A DNA stretch of 64,000 bases from Verrucomicrobiales bacterium (GTDB lineage: Bacteria; Verrucomicrobiota; Verrucomicrobiia; Verrucomicrobiales; DEV007): NCBI GenBank assembly GCA_029213195.1, contig JARGNI010000002.1:1-64000 (forward strand), written 5' to 3'. The position numbers and the translations under genes are program-made. Below, one piece after another: positions 36,677-46,900 of this stretch; within the stretch, counting starts at the first letter, position 1; each line of letters starts with the position of its first letter. The notes under the pieces were generated by a model that saw only the letters and a program-made list of their open reading frames with translations, made no database searches and was not told the origin of the DNA.

Positions 36677-36822
36677 CAAAAAAACGGTTCTTTAGGCTGG
36701 AACAGACATTGAGCGAATCTCCTCATTCTGTGACAGGAAAAATTCGACGAACCGAGTTTTCCCCGCGAAGTTTTCTAATTTCGGCCCGCCCAAGCCGTTT
36801 TTTCAAGATAATCACCTTTCGG

Positions 36823-37632
36823 ATGAAAGCCGTATCCTCCAGACTTTTCCAAGCGCCAGTCATTGCCTCGATCTCTCTCATCCTTTCCCTGGTCGTGGTC
36901 GCCTGCACTACCACCGTTCCGGAAACGGGTCGCAAGCAATTGAACTTCCTCAACCCCGCTGAGGAAGCAGCGCTGGGTCTCTCCGAATTCAACAAGCTCA
37001 AGCAGGAGAAGCCCATCTCGAAAAACTCGCAATACAACGCACTGGTTCAGCGCGTCGGAAAACGTCTTTCCGTAGTCATGCCGGTGCCCAACGCCGAGTG
37101 GGAGTTTGTCGTTTTCGACGATGACACGCCCAATGCATTCGCCCTCCCTGGGGGAAAAGTCGGAGTGCACACCGGGATTTTCGACATTACCCAAAACGAA
37201 GCGGGAATGGCAGCAGTCATTGGTCATGAGGTTGCCCATGTTGTGGCCCGTCATTCCGGTGAACGACTTTCCCAGAATGCTGTCGCCGGCGCCGTCGTCG
37301 CCGGCGCCGGGATCGCACTCAATCGAGATGGTCGCGATGGAGCCCTCGCCACGGCAGCGCTGGGAGGTGGTGCCCTTCTCGCCACCCGAGCCTTTTCTCG
37401 GAACCAGGAACTGGAAGCCGACCGGATGGGCGCGATCTTCATGGCTCGAGCCGGCTACAACCCCGAGGAATCAGTCGGGCTCTGGCAAAGGTTCGGACAG
37501 TGGCGAACTCAGAACAGCCAGGGAGGACGTGGGCCAGCCTTTCTGAGCACGCACCCTCTCGACGAACGACGGATCGACGAACTCCGCAAGTTCATGCCGG
37601 AAGCCATGGCCGAATACAAGAAGCGCAACTAG
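36823..37632 (+). CDS. M48 family metalloprotease lipoprotein
   Basis: A 269-residue periplasmic lipoprotein: hydrophobic residues 13-27, then a lipobox ending in Cys28 (VVVACTTT). The zinc site is HEVAH at 135-139, with the third ligand Glu198 in ELEADRMGAIFMARAGY. This is the Ste24/LoiP-BepA type, which takes part in outer-membrane protein quality control. The frame is open upstream of 36823, but only this start gives a signal peptide. The next gene starts at the very next base after its stop, so they are one operon. Confidence 0.93.
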   Translation: MKAVSSRLFQAPVIASISLILSLVVVACTTTVPETGRKQLNFLNPAEEAALGLSEFNKLKQEKPISKNSQYNALVQRVGKRLSVVMPVPNAEWEFVVFDDDTPNAFALPGGKVGVHTGIFDITQNEAGMAAVIGHEVAHVVARHSGERLSQNAVAGAVVAGAGIALNRDGRDGALATAALGGGALLATRAFSRNQELEADRMGAIFMARAGYNPEESVGLWQRFGQWRTQNSQGGRGPAFLSTHPLDERRIDELRKFMPEAMAEYKKRN

Positions 37633-38184
37633 ATGGACAAACGCGCTCTCCGACGCGCTTGTTTCGCTCGAGTCCGTGCTCTCTCCGATATGGAAAAGGC
37701 GTCGGCCTCGGAGGCCATCTGCGCTACGATCCAAAACCTTCCCGGGTGGGACACGGTCGAGACGGTTTTCTCGTATCTTCCCATGGCGAGCGAGCCCGCC
37801 CTTACCGCTCTCTTTCACGAGTTTCCCGAAAAATGCTGGGGATTCTCGCGAGTCAGCGAGGATGGATCACAACTATCATTCCACGAAGTTCGATCCGAGA
37901 AAGATCTTCGAGAAGGAAGCTATGGTTTTCTTGAGCCGGACCCAGCGCGTTGCCGTGTGCTTGATGCCCCCGACTGGATCCTGGTTCCCGGGGTTGGCTT
38001 TTGTCGGGAGAGTCAGGCTCGTCTCGGACGCGGAAAGGGCCACTACGATCGCTACCTGTCGAACCTCGCGAGAAAGGGTTACCACCCTCGAAAACTGGGA
38101 ATCTGCTTCGAAACTCAGGTCGGTCCGCTCACGCCTGAAGCTCACGACGTGCCCATGGACGCGATCATCACCGAAAAGGGGTAA
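37633..38184 (+). CDS. 5-formyltetrahydrofolate cyclo-ligase
   Basis: Converts 5-formyl-THF to 5,10-methenyl-THF with ATP in the cytoplasm (YgfA/MTHFS family). The 183-residue length is typical. N-terminal KRALRRACFARVRAL and the C-terminal signature LVPGVGFCRESQARLGRGKGHYDRYL are visible, followed by HDVPMDAIITEKG. It follows the M48 gene without spacing (stop TAG at 37630-37632, ATG at 37633). Confidence 0.94.
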   Translation: MDKRALRRACFARVRALSDMEKASASEAICATIQNLPGWDTVETVFSYLPMASEPALTALFHEFPEKCWGFSRVSEDGSQLSFHEVRSEKDLREGSYGFLEPDPARCRVLDAPDWILVPGVGFCRESQARLGRGKGHYDRYLSNLARKGYHPRKLGICFETQVGPLTPEAHDVPMDAIITEKG

Positions 38185-38234
38185 GGCTCTCTCGCCTCGG
38201 CCTGCCCATCTACCCAGCCCAGGTTCACCAGCGA

Positions 38235-39011
38235 TTACTGAAATCGGCCGCCGAAACCCGCCTCACGAAGCACTTTCATAACTTCATAAGTTTTGAAGCC
38301 TTCTCCTTCAACCTTGATGCGAGTCGATCCAGATTTGGCATCCACCTTGTCGACCCCATCCACGCTCTCGACGGCTTTCTCAAACGCTTTGACACCTCCA
38401 CTGCAAACGACGGCAGCATCGCGAACGACCATCGTGTCCGTGGTGAAGTCGTCCTCTTTCAGCGAACTCATCGCAATTCCCGGCACATCAGATGTCCCGT
38501 AGTAGCCGGCACCTTGAATTTTCCTCACCGTCGCGAGAGCCAATTTCCCGGTCGGAGCCTTGATCGTCACCGTCTGATCGCTCCGGCTCGCGGACAGTTC
38601 CACGGAGGGGTCGACCTTGTTTTCCTCGCTCTCCTTGAGCCCCTCGATTCGCTCGACACAGTCCCGACAGAAAATGGCGACCCCGCTCAAGACCACAGTC
38701 GTCTCCCCGTCGGGTATCGTTGCCTTCTCGGCTGGAGTCCCTGGCTTCTCTTCCATTTTCTCTGCTGCCGGTGCATTCAGGCCCGCTACGAATTCATTGT
38801 CCGCCGGTGAGAGGCTCGAGAGCGGCACATCGAATACCTGCCCGTTCGCCATCTTGATCTGGATGACGCCCTCCCCTTTCATTCCCACAAAAGATGCCGA
38901 AATTTTCTTGCCGTCGGAAGCCCGGGTCCATTCCCGGATCTCGCCATCCGCAAAGAGCGGAAAGAGGATGCAGCAAGTCACCAACGCGAACAACCGTGTA
39001 GAGAATTTCAT
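38235..39011 (-). CDS. Secreted SHD1 domain protein with two HMA-like domains
   Basis: A 258-residue exported protein (signal peptide 1-23, start ATG at 39011; the open frame continues 12 codons upstream). Residues about 24-85 resemble SHD1, a small beta-barrel common in PVC secreted proteins (REWTRASDGKKISASFVG, VPLSSLSPADNEFV). Two ferredoxin-like HMA-type domains follow. The first has VAIFCRDCVERIEGL with a CxxC metal motif. The second (AAVVCSGGVKAFEKAVESVD) keeps only one cysteine. A periplasmic copper/metal-sensing or delivery role is plausible but inferred. It is convergent with the cyclo-ligase gene. Confidence 0.75.
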   Translation of the reverse strand: MKFSTRLFALVTCCILFPLFADGEIREWTRASDGKKISASFVGMKGEGVIQIKMANGQVFDVPLSSLSPADNEFVAGLNAPAAEKMEEKPGTPAEKATIPDGETTVVLSGVAIFCRDCVERIEGLKESEENKVDPSVELSASRSDQTVTIKAPTGKLALATVRKIQGAGYYGTSDVPGIAMSSLKEDDFTTDTMVVRDAAVVCSGGVKAFEKAVESVDGVDKVDAKSGSTRIKVEGEGFKTYEVMKVLREAGFGGRFQ

Positions 39012-39170
39012 GGCGCCATCATACTCGGGATACCGAGAGAGGGTCAATCATTCTTGTTCGATCAACCTGTGCCAGATTTCCCTGCAGACAGAGGAATTGT
39101 TCATGCAATGGCTTCAGCACGCCTCGCCCATTCATTGACAGCCGGTTATGAAATCTGGACAATTCTGCCC

Positions 39171-39929
39171 ATGTTTACTCCCCTTTTCCGATCTGGTTTG
39201 TCTATTGCTGTGACGATGGCAGCATTCTTCCTGGCCGCGCCCTCTTCCATCGTTCGGGCCGAATCCCTCCTCGATCCGAAATCCTGGACAGAGCTCTCGG
39301 ATTGGGCCATGGCTGGCAAGGTCGTAGGACATCCGACCAAGAAGGAATGGAAGGCGATCGAATCCGGCGACAAACTTCTCTATAACGGAAAGGCAGGCAA
39401 GGCAGGCAAGGCGGGCAAGGCGGGCAACCTTATCAGCAAGGCCGAATTTGGGGACGTGGAGGTCAAAGTGCAGTTCATGATTCCGAAAGGATCGAACTCA
39501 GGAATCTACTTTCAAAACCGGTATGAGATTCAAATCCTCGACAGCTATGGCAAGGCCGACGAGGCCCTGAAGCACGGAGACTGCGGAGGGATCTACGAGA
39601 GGTGGGACGACAAGAAGGAAGGCAAGCACAAGGGGTTCGAAGGCACGCCTCCTCGCACCAACGCGACGACGGCACCGGGAACCTGGCAGGAGTTTCGCAT
39701 CATTTTCCGTGCCCCTCGATTTGATGAAGATGGAAAGAAAACCGAAAACGCTCGATTCGTTCGGGTCGTTCACAACGGTGTCACGATTCATGAGAATGCG
39801 GAGGTGACCGGACCCACCCGGGGAGGAGCGGCTGGCCCCGAACTCTCTTCGGCCCCCTTCAAGATCCAGGGAGATCACGGACCCGTTGCTTTTCGCAAAT
39901 TCGAAGTGAAACCGCTCGAACTGGACTGA
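39171..39929 (+). CDS. DUF1080 (3-keto-disaccharide hydrolase-like) secreted protein
   Basis: A 252-residue exported protein with a signal peptide (residues 1-33; start ATG at 39171). The lamin-G/concanavalin-like DUF1080 fold is indicated by EFGDVEVKVQFMIPKGSNSG, IYFQNRYEIQILDSYG, GTWQEFRIIFRAPRFDEDGK and the ending GPVAFRKFEVKPL. Members of this family act on glycosidic substrates or 3-keto-sugars. A four-unit GKA repeat is inserted before the first conserved strand. The gene stands alone between oppositely and equally oriented neighbours. Confidence 0.9.
   Translation: MFTPLFRSGLSIAVTMAAFFLAAPSSIVRAESLLDPKSWTELSDWAMAGKVVGHPTKKEWKAIESGDKLLYNGKAGKAGKAGKAGNLISKAEFGDVEVKVQFMIPKGSNSGIYFQNRYEIQILDSYGKADEALKHGDCGGIYERWDDKKEGKHKGFEGTPPRTNATTAPGTWQEFRIIFRAPRFDEDGKKTENARFVRVVHNGVTIHENAEVTGPTRGGAAGPELSSAPFKIQGDHGPVAFRKFEVKPLELD
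39387..39422 (+). repeat. Four tandem 9-base units in the DUF1080 gene
   Basis: GGAAAGGCA, GGCAAGGCA, GGCAAGGCG and GGCAAGGCG follow head to tail and encode Gly-Lys-Ala four times. Unit length is a multiple of three, so copy-number change would keep the reading frame. Confidence 0.85.
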
Positions 39930-40021
39930 TCACAAAGCTCCTGCGGAGTCGGATCCCCTTTTTCACTTCGGTTTCATAGCCCTTTCACCCCCTCTTCACA
40001 GAGCGAGGTGAAGTTAGGGTC

Positions 40022-40870
40022 ATGGAACTTCAATCCTGGATCAATCACTTCACCCGAAACGGCACAGATCGCCCGGAACCCAACTGGGAGGCACCTCGCC
40101 ACCCTTTCACCGAATCGCAGCATCGTGCGCTTCTTCACTCCCTGACTCAGTTTCAACTCGGGGACGGAGGAGGACCGGCTTACCTCATCGGACACGACCG
40201 AGAGAGCTATTTTGGAAAGCATCCCCAAATGCGAACCCTCGTCGACCTCTGGTTCGTCGAAGAAAAGCGACATTCGGAACTCCTCGGAAAAGCGGTTCAG
40301 AGAATGGGAGGAACCCCCATCACCAAACACTGGAGCTTCTCCATCTTTTGCGGTGTCCGCAGAGCCTTTGGAGTGTCGTTCGAATTCTACGCCCTGCTCC
40401 TGACCGAAATCACGAGCAACAACTACTACAAGTTGCTCCGCAAGTACGCGGGCGACCCTGCGATTGTCGCCATGGCAGAACTCATCATCCGCGATGAAAC
40501 GGGTCACATCGCTTTCCACCGGGACCGGATTGCCACGGATGAAGACGGTCACTACTCTCTCAGCTTTGCCTGGGCAGCTATGCTCTACCTCCTCGCTCTC
40601 GGTGCGGGAACTATGCTCTGGATCAATCATCGGAGCGCACTGACCCGACTCGGAGCAACGACGAGAAAATTCTATCGTGGGTTCCTGCAGGAAACCCGGT
40701 GGTTCATCGAAACGACTCGAGAGCGCAGAGGGGAATCTTTGAAGGCGCGTCGAGGCATACGCGAGGATCAGCCACGACACCGCCAATCGCAAAAACGACG
40801 AGCGATGCCGACTCCGGAGTCTCACTCGGCAAACATCGGATCCTCGGCGTTCCCCTGCGAAAGAAGATAG
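40022..40870 (+). CDS. Ferritin-like diiron protein with a basic C-terminal tail
   Basis: A 282-residue alpha-helical protein. Two ExxH motifs are visible: EKRH in FVEEKRHSELL (about residue 82) and ETGH in IIRDETGHIAFHRD (about 160), plus EITSNNYYKLL between them, as in ferritin-like diiron proteins. The first-helix ligand position seems to be LTQFQLGDGG, where a Glu is usual. Two hydrophobic segments follow (about 187-205), so it may be membrane-associated. The last 45 residues are strongly basic and overlap the convergent CxxCH gene by 49 bases. The reaction (oxidase, desaturase or storage) cannot be told. Confidence 0.7.
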   Translation: MELQSWINHFTRNGTDRPEPNWEAPRHPFTESQHRALLHSLTQFQLGDGGGPAYLIGHDRESYFGKHPQMRTLVDLWFVEEKRHSELLGKAVQRMGGTPITKHWSFSIFCGVRRAFGVSFEFYALLLTEITSNNYYKLLRKYAGDPAIVAMAELIIRDETGHIAFHRDRIATDEDGHYSLSFAWAAMLYLLALGAGTMLWINHRSALTRLGATTRKFYRGFLQETRWFIETTRERRGESLKARRGIREDQPRHRQSQKRRAMPTPESHSANIGSSAFPCERR

Positions 40871-43821
40871 GCGAGCAGATCGAGCACATCGTCTTTGTCG
40901 AGGGTGTTGAGAAGGCCGGGAGGCATCATGCTGACCGGAGAGTCTTTCATCGAAGCGAGTCGCTTTCGGTCCACCGCCACGATCTCATCGGGGTTCATCA
41001 TGTTCGTATTCACCCGAACGACATCGCCGCTGAGATTCATGATCCGCCCCATCACCACCGAACCGTCCTTCATCGTAAAGATCATCTGGCCGTATTGGTC
41101 GGAGATCTCCTTGCTGGGATCAATGATGGACTCGAGCAGATCCCGGGGGCTGAATTTCCCGGCGACGCTCGTCAGGTCGGGTCCGATCGCGCCCCCTTCC
41201 TGGTTGAACCGGTGACAGGCAAAACAGGTCGTCGCGCCAAACATCTTCCGTCCGTTTGCGAAATCCCGATTTCCTTCCAGACCGACGTGGATGACGTCAT
41301 TGAAGTCGTCCACCGTCCATGCCTTCACGAAAGAGCGAGGCTCGGCCGAAAAAATCTGCTCCGTCGGAGGTTCCGCCTCGATGGTCTCCTTCAAAGCAAG
41401 TTTTTCCGCCTCGGGCGTATTGGCCAGGGCGTCCTTCTTCATGTTGTTGATGAACATGCTGAAGCTCGCCCCTCCCTTGTATCCCTTGGCTCGGGTGAAC
41501 CACTCGTAGTAGCTCTTGCGCAATTCGCGGGTCCACCCGGTCTTCAGATGACGCAGGGACTTGGCGTAGCTCATTTGCTCTTCCTGCGAAGGTGCGGAGA
41601 GAAGCAAATCGATCCCGATCTCGGCCGCCCGAGGATGCTCGAGGTAAACAGCAAGCTGGAGAGCCTCGCTGTTCAAAGCAGGGCTGGCGTAGGGCATCCT
41701 CGAAGCGACACGGTCTGCGACGGATTCCCGATGTTCGGCATTTCCATTTCCAAGCCGTGTAAACGCCAGGGAATAGGCACGAAAAAGATCCAGCTTTTGT
41801 CGGTTTGAGAGTTCTTCCAGGGCGATACCGTTCAGCCCTTCGAGGAGGCGTGCCTGAACTCCGTCCGGTTTCAACCGGGCCAGAGCTATCGACGCCTGGA
41901 TGCGACTTTCGAAATCTTCTTCCGTGAGCGTCTTCTCCTGCCACTGATCGACCGATTGATGTTCAATAGCCGTGCGGGCGGCATAGCGAATAAAGCGATC
42001 GGAATGAGAAAGATAAGGCCAGGCCGCTTCCACGGCACCTTCGGCACGACGATGGAAGCTCTCCAGCTTTTCCCGAACGAGGTGAAGATCGGACCTCGGC
42101 TCGGCCTCCTCGTTCTCTGGCAGATCCCCGGTGTAGGTCACCCGATAAAGTCCCGATTGGACTCTCCGTCCCCCGATCGCAATATACATCGACCCGTCCC
42201 TTGGATTCACGAGAAGGTCGGTCAGGGGCAGAGGCTGTGCGCTCATGAACTCCTCGAAAGTGGCCTCATAACTTCCGCCGCTCGGGCGCAGGTGCACCGC
42301 ATAGAGTTTGCCGTAACTCCAATCCGCGACATAGAGAGCTTTCTCATACTTTGGAGGGAACTTCGCGCCATAGCCGAAAGCCACCCCCGTGGGAGATCCG
42401 GGTCCAATATCAACGACGGCCGGAAGACTATCCGCGTAGTAGTCCGGCCACTTGCCCCCTCCATTTCGCCAACCAAACTCGGCTCCGCTGACGATGTGAT
42501 TCACCCTCGTAGGCCGATACCACGGAGTGTTCATGTCCCATTCCATGTCGGCATCGAAAGTGAAGAGATCGCCCTCGCGATTGAAGGCCACATCATACTG
42601 ATTCCGGAAACCGGTCGCGATGAGTTCCCAGGTCTCCCCGTCTGGGTCCGTCTTTGCCACCCAACCACCGGGAGCGAGAGTTCCCTTCATGAATCCCTTT
42701 CCATAAGGACGAGGCAACAAAAGGTCTTCTCCCCAGATCTGAGGAATTCTCGAGGAATCGACCTCGGTTACCGGAGTCTGGTTTCCGACCACGATATAGA
42801 GCGACTCACCATCGGGACCGAGAACGACTGCATGCGGACCATGCTCTCCACCGACATCGTCGAACTTCCGGAGGAGTTCTTTCTCATCAAACTGGTCGTC
42901 CCCATTCGTATCTTTCACGCGATAGAGCCCTCGTCCTCCGTGCTCCGGAGTATTCAATACCACGTAGAGACTATCAAAAGCATACAGGAGTCCCTGGGCC
43001 CCTCCGATATCCACGGGAATCTTCTCGACGTCCTCGGCTTTGACCTTCTCGCCCAAGGGAGGAATGGCAACGCGATAGAGGGAACCATACTGATCGGAAA
43101 CGATCAGCCGCTCCTTGTCGTCGATCGTCATCGCGACCCACGATCCCTGGTCGGCTTTCGGAACCGAGTAGAGCAATTCGGCCGAAAAGCCTTCCGGGAG
43201 CTTGATTCTCTCCACGTCAGTAGCCTGCGGAACCCGCAGGTCGAGGAGCCCGGCAAAGGAATCCTTCGAGACCTTCGCCCAGGGAGCGACCCCTACTTCA
43301 CCGAGCGATACCGCCGCTTTCCACCGATCTCCGGTCGGCTGGTAGTCGTTTTGATTCCAGCCTTTCTCCGGCTTGAGAGTCACTTTCCAGCCCTCCTGGG
43401 AAGTAATTCGACTCTTAGTCCCATCCTTGTGAGTCAGTTCCAGGAGCACGAAAAAGGCGGCGACCCCGCCCTGATTCACCGACCGTCCGGCAATCAAGTT
43501 CTCCCCGCCGCGATCCAGCTGGTCGGTGATATCCTCGACCACCGGCTGGCTCCAATCGGTAGATTTGATCGCACGTCTAGCACCGTTGACATACACCTCG
43601 ACCTGATTGTCTCCGGAAGCGACCAGAACGACGCGGGAAACCGATTCTGGAATCGAAACCGACTCGCGGAAGTAGAGTTTCTCCTCTGCCTTGGCTTCTT
43701 TCGAGGCCCAGATCCAATGAGGAAAATCGAGGGCGGAATCGTCTGCCTGGGAAACGGAAAAGGGAATCGCCGGAGCGAGGAGGAAGCACGCAAAGGCTTT
43801 GAGAAATCGCTGAAAAATCAT
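40822..43821 (-). CDS. PVC-type CxxCH propeller protein (membrane-bound dehydrogenase/haem-binding type)
   Basis: A 999-residue exported protein (signal peptide 1-26). After a beta-sandwich of the rhamnosidase N-terminal kind (HWIWASKEAKAEEKLYFRES, then EVYVNGARRAI), a six-bladed propeller follows (KLPEGFSAELLYSVP, LYVVLNTPEHGGRGLYRV, ATGFRNQYDVAFNREGDLFT, GAEFGWRNGGGKWPDYY). An alpha-helical repeat section comes next, then a C-terminal cytochrome domain with CFACH near residue 866 and the distal MPPGLLNTL stretch. Such proteins are presumed soluble-quinoprotein-like sugar oxidases with an attached haem. It is divergent from the second such gene at 43990. Confidence 0.9.
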   Translation of the reverse strand: MIFQRFLKAFACFLLAPAIPFSVSQADDSALDFPHWIWASKEAKAEEKLYFRESVSIPESVSRVVLVASGDNQVEVYVNGARRAIKSTDWSQPVVEDITDQLDRGGENLIAGRSVNQGGVAAFFVLLELTHKDGTKSRITSQEGWKVTLKPEKGWNQNDYQPTGDRWKAAVSLGEVGVAPWAKVSKDSFAGLLDLRVPQATDVERIKLPEGFSAELLYSVPKADQGSWVAMTIDDKERLIVSDQYGSLYRVAIPPLGEKVKAEDVEKIPVDIGGAQGLLYAFDSLYVVLNTPEHGGRGLYRVKDTNGDDQFDEKELLRKFDDVGGEHGPHAVVLGPDGESLYIVVGNQTPVTEVDSSRIPQIWGEDLLLPRPYGKGFMKGTLAPGGWVAKTDPDGETWELIATGFRNQYDVAFNREGDLFTFDADMEWDMNTPWYRPTRVNHIVSGAEFGWRNGGGKWPDYYADSLPAVVDIGPGSPTGVAFGYGAKFPPKYEKALYVADWSYGKLYAVHLRPSGGSYEATFEEFMSAQPLPLTDLLVNPRDGSMYIAIGGRRVQSGLYRVTYTGDLPENEEAEPRSDLHLVREKLESFHRRAEGAVEAAWPYLSHSDRFIRYAARTAIEHQSVDQWQEKTLTEEDFESRIQASIALARLKPDGVQARLLEGLNGIALEELSNRQKLDLFRAYSLAFTRLGNGNAEHRESVADRVASRMPYASPALNSEALQLAVYLEHPRAAEIGIDLLLSAPSQEEQMSYAKSLRHLKTGWTRELRKSYYEWFTRAKGYKGGASFSMFINNMKKDALANTPEAEKLALKETIEAEPPTEQIFSAEPRSFVKAWTVDDFNDVIHVGLEGNRDFANGRKMFGATTCFACHRFNQEGGAIGPDLTSVAGKFSPRDLLESIIDPSKEISDQYGQMIFTMKDGSVVMGRIMNLSGDVVRVNTNMMNPDEIVAVDRKRLASMKDSPVSMMPPGLLNTLDKDDVLDLLAYLLSQGNAEDPMFAE

Positions 43822-43989
43822 GGCTGGAATTCGATCTACCCTTTACTATGCCACGCTTGGAATTGGCCTGCGGCGAACTCCGCTGGCGCAATCAAGTGGT
43901 TCGACTGAGTTTCATCTCTTGAATATCCGTCGTAAGTCTGGATCCTTTCCGATTCCGCACTCCCTGTATCCTTTTCTCCCATCAAATCC

Positions 43990-46900
43990 ATGACACTTCG
44001 AATTTTTCTCCTGTTGCTCGCAGTTTGCGGCACGGCTTCTCTCCCTGCCACCGAAGTGGAAAAAAGAACTTCAGGTGGGAAAACGGTTTCCGACACCCTG
44101 GAAATCAAGACTTCAGAAGAATACGACAGTGAGGCGAAAGCTCGCATCGCAGGCTTTACCCTACCCAACGATGTCACGGCGTCTCTCTTCGCAGACCCAG
44201 GACAGACCCAGAACCCCAGCGCGATCTGTTTCGATGGGAAAGGGAATCTCTATGTGGCCGAGATTCATCGCTGGCGCGCCGGAGTGCAGGACATCCGAAA
44301 TGAACAACAGGTTCTGCTCGACGATATCAACAACGAAACCAGCCAGGATCGTCTCGAGATGTATCAGCGGGACACGAGACGACCGGTGACTTTCTACACC
44401 GAGTTCGAGGATCGCATCGTCATGATTCGGGACTCGGATTCCGACGGGCGCGCCGATGATTCGAGAGTCTGGGCAGGAGGCTTCAATGATGTCCTCGACG
44501 GCCCTGGAATCGGGCTCGTCTCTGGCTACGACAACGATATCTATTACACCAACATCCCCCATGTCTGGCGTCTCGAGGATACCGACAACGATGGGCAGGC
44601 AGACGAGCGCACTTCGCTGCAGGACGGGTTCGGCGTCCGCATGAGTATTTCCGGACACGACATGCACGGTATCCTCTGGGGTCCGGATGGGCGTCTCTAC
44701 TGGTCGATCGGTGATCGTGGTTTCTCCTTCACCACGAAGGAAGGTCGACACTATCACTATCCCTACGAAGGCGCAGTGTTCCGATGTGAGCCCGATGGAT
44801 CGAATCTCGAGGTGGTCTATACCGGGCTCCGGAATCCACAGGAACTGGCCTTCGACCAGTATGGCAACCTTTTCACCTGCGACAACGATGCCGACCAGTG
44901 GGACAAGGGGCGTCTCGTCTACCTCATCGAAGGTGGGGATTCGGGATGGAACCACGGGCACCAGGTTCTCCTGAATTTCAGAAACCAGCTCAAGCTTCGG
45001 ACCCCAGTCTACAAGCACCCCGATCACAAAGAGATCCCAATGAACCCCTGGATGACGGAGGCCATCTGGGAGCCGCTTCATGAGGAGCGGCCGGCCTACA
45101 CTCTGCCCCCGGTGGACATCGTTTCCTGGGGTCCCAGCGGCATGGTCTACAACTACGGAGCCACCGCGATGCCGGAACGATACGAAAACCACTTCTGGAT
45201 CTGCAACTTCGGCGGAGCCAAGGGAGACCTGGAAGCCTTTTCCGTAAAGCCCGACGGAGCCGGCTTTGCTCTCGATCACCACGAAGTCTTCATGGTCGGG
45301 CTGGGCAATACCGATGTGGAATTCGGGCCCGACGGAAAGATGTATCTCAGTTGCTTCAACAACAACGGCTGGTACAAGCAGGATATCGGCAACATCTACA
45401 CGCTCAGCTCGAAGGAAGCGGAAGAACGTGAGATCGTGAAAGAAACCAAGAAACTGCTCACTACCGATTTCTCCACTCTCGTCGAGAGTGAAATCTCGCC
45501 TCTGCTCGGCCACGTCGATATGCGTGTCCGTTTGCGCGCGCAGTTCGAACTGGCGAAGCGAGGCTCCTCCGAAATCTTCGAGGCTGCCATCGACCAGTCC
45601 GAGAACCATCTGCAGCGTCTTCACGGTGTCTGGGGGCTCGGTCAACTGGCGAGAAAAGACGAATCGCTCCTACGCCTCCATCTCGAGTTGCTCGATGATC
45701 CGGATCCCGAAATCCGAGCCCAGGCGGTCAAGATCATCGGAGACAGCCGAATGGAGGAAGCTGGACCTGCGCTAACGGAATTGCTGCGCGATGAATCGCC
45801 ACGGGTCCAGAGCTTTGCCGCGATTGCGATTGGAAAGTGTGGCTATCCACAGGCGCTCCCGACTTTGCTCGAACGGCTCGCAGAGAATGACAACAAAGAT
45901 GTTTTTCTCCGTCACGCCATCGTCCAGGGCCTGTGGGGGCTGAACGAGCGCGAGAAGATGCTGAAGGAAATTCACAACGAATCCGCGGCGGTTCGTCTCG
46001 GAGTGCTGCTGGCCCTGCGAAAGTTGAAGGATCCTCGGGTGAAATACTTCCTCTCCGACGAAGATCCGTTCATCGAAGCGGAAGCGATCCGGGCGATCAA
46101 TGATCTCGACCTGACGACTGCGCTGCCGGATCTCGCCGACAAGCTCACCAGCTACACCAGCGCGGGGTCCGCTCCTCTTCCCAAGGGCCATCGCGAGTGG
46201 ATCCAGCACACCCGCCTGATCAATGCCGCCTTCCGAGTGGGACAGCCCAAAAATGCGTCTGACCTCCTCGACTACGCCGCCCAGCAGGGAATCCCGATGC
46301 TCCTTCGCGAGCAGGCTCTCCTCGCCCTTCTCGAATGGAAAGAACCCAAACCGGTCGACTCGACCAATGGCGCCTATCGCCCGCTCGATCCAGCAAGTCG
46401 TGTCGATGTCACAAAGGCGGTCCAGGAAGGACTCCCTGCCGTTTTCGCCACCGCCGAGGGGAATCTCATCAGCCTGGCCACCCGTCTCGCCCTGGAATAC
46501 GGAGCCGAAGCGCCGGTCGAATTGCTGACTCGCCAGATCCAGGATGAAAAAGCGGATGTCGACGCCAGGATAGGCTCTCTCAGAGGCTTGGCCAACCAGG
46601 ATCCTGGTGCTCTCGAGCCCCTCTGGGATTCGCTTCTCGGGGAAGAGAACCATACGCTCCGCGCCGCCGCTGTGGAAACGCTGGTTTCGCTCGACGCCGC
46701 AAGAGGCGCATCGGAGGCCCGCAAGCTGGCAGAGTCGGACCAGTTGCGTTTGCGCCAGGCAGGCTATCATCTCCTTGGCTCCCTGGAAGACGAAGCGTCC
46801 GTTTCTCTTTTGCGGAATCGGCTTTCTTCGATCGAACAGGAGAAGCCAGGGGCGATTCTCGACCTGTTGGAAGCAGCGGCTGCCAGCGAAGACGAAGCAA

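Noticed and set aside
36677-36822. Cobalamin riboswitch before the TonB receptor
   Set aside because: None of the conserved B12-box elements is visible in the 146-base divergent region.
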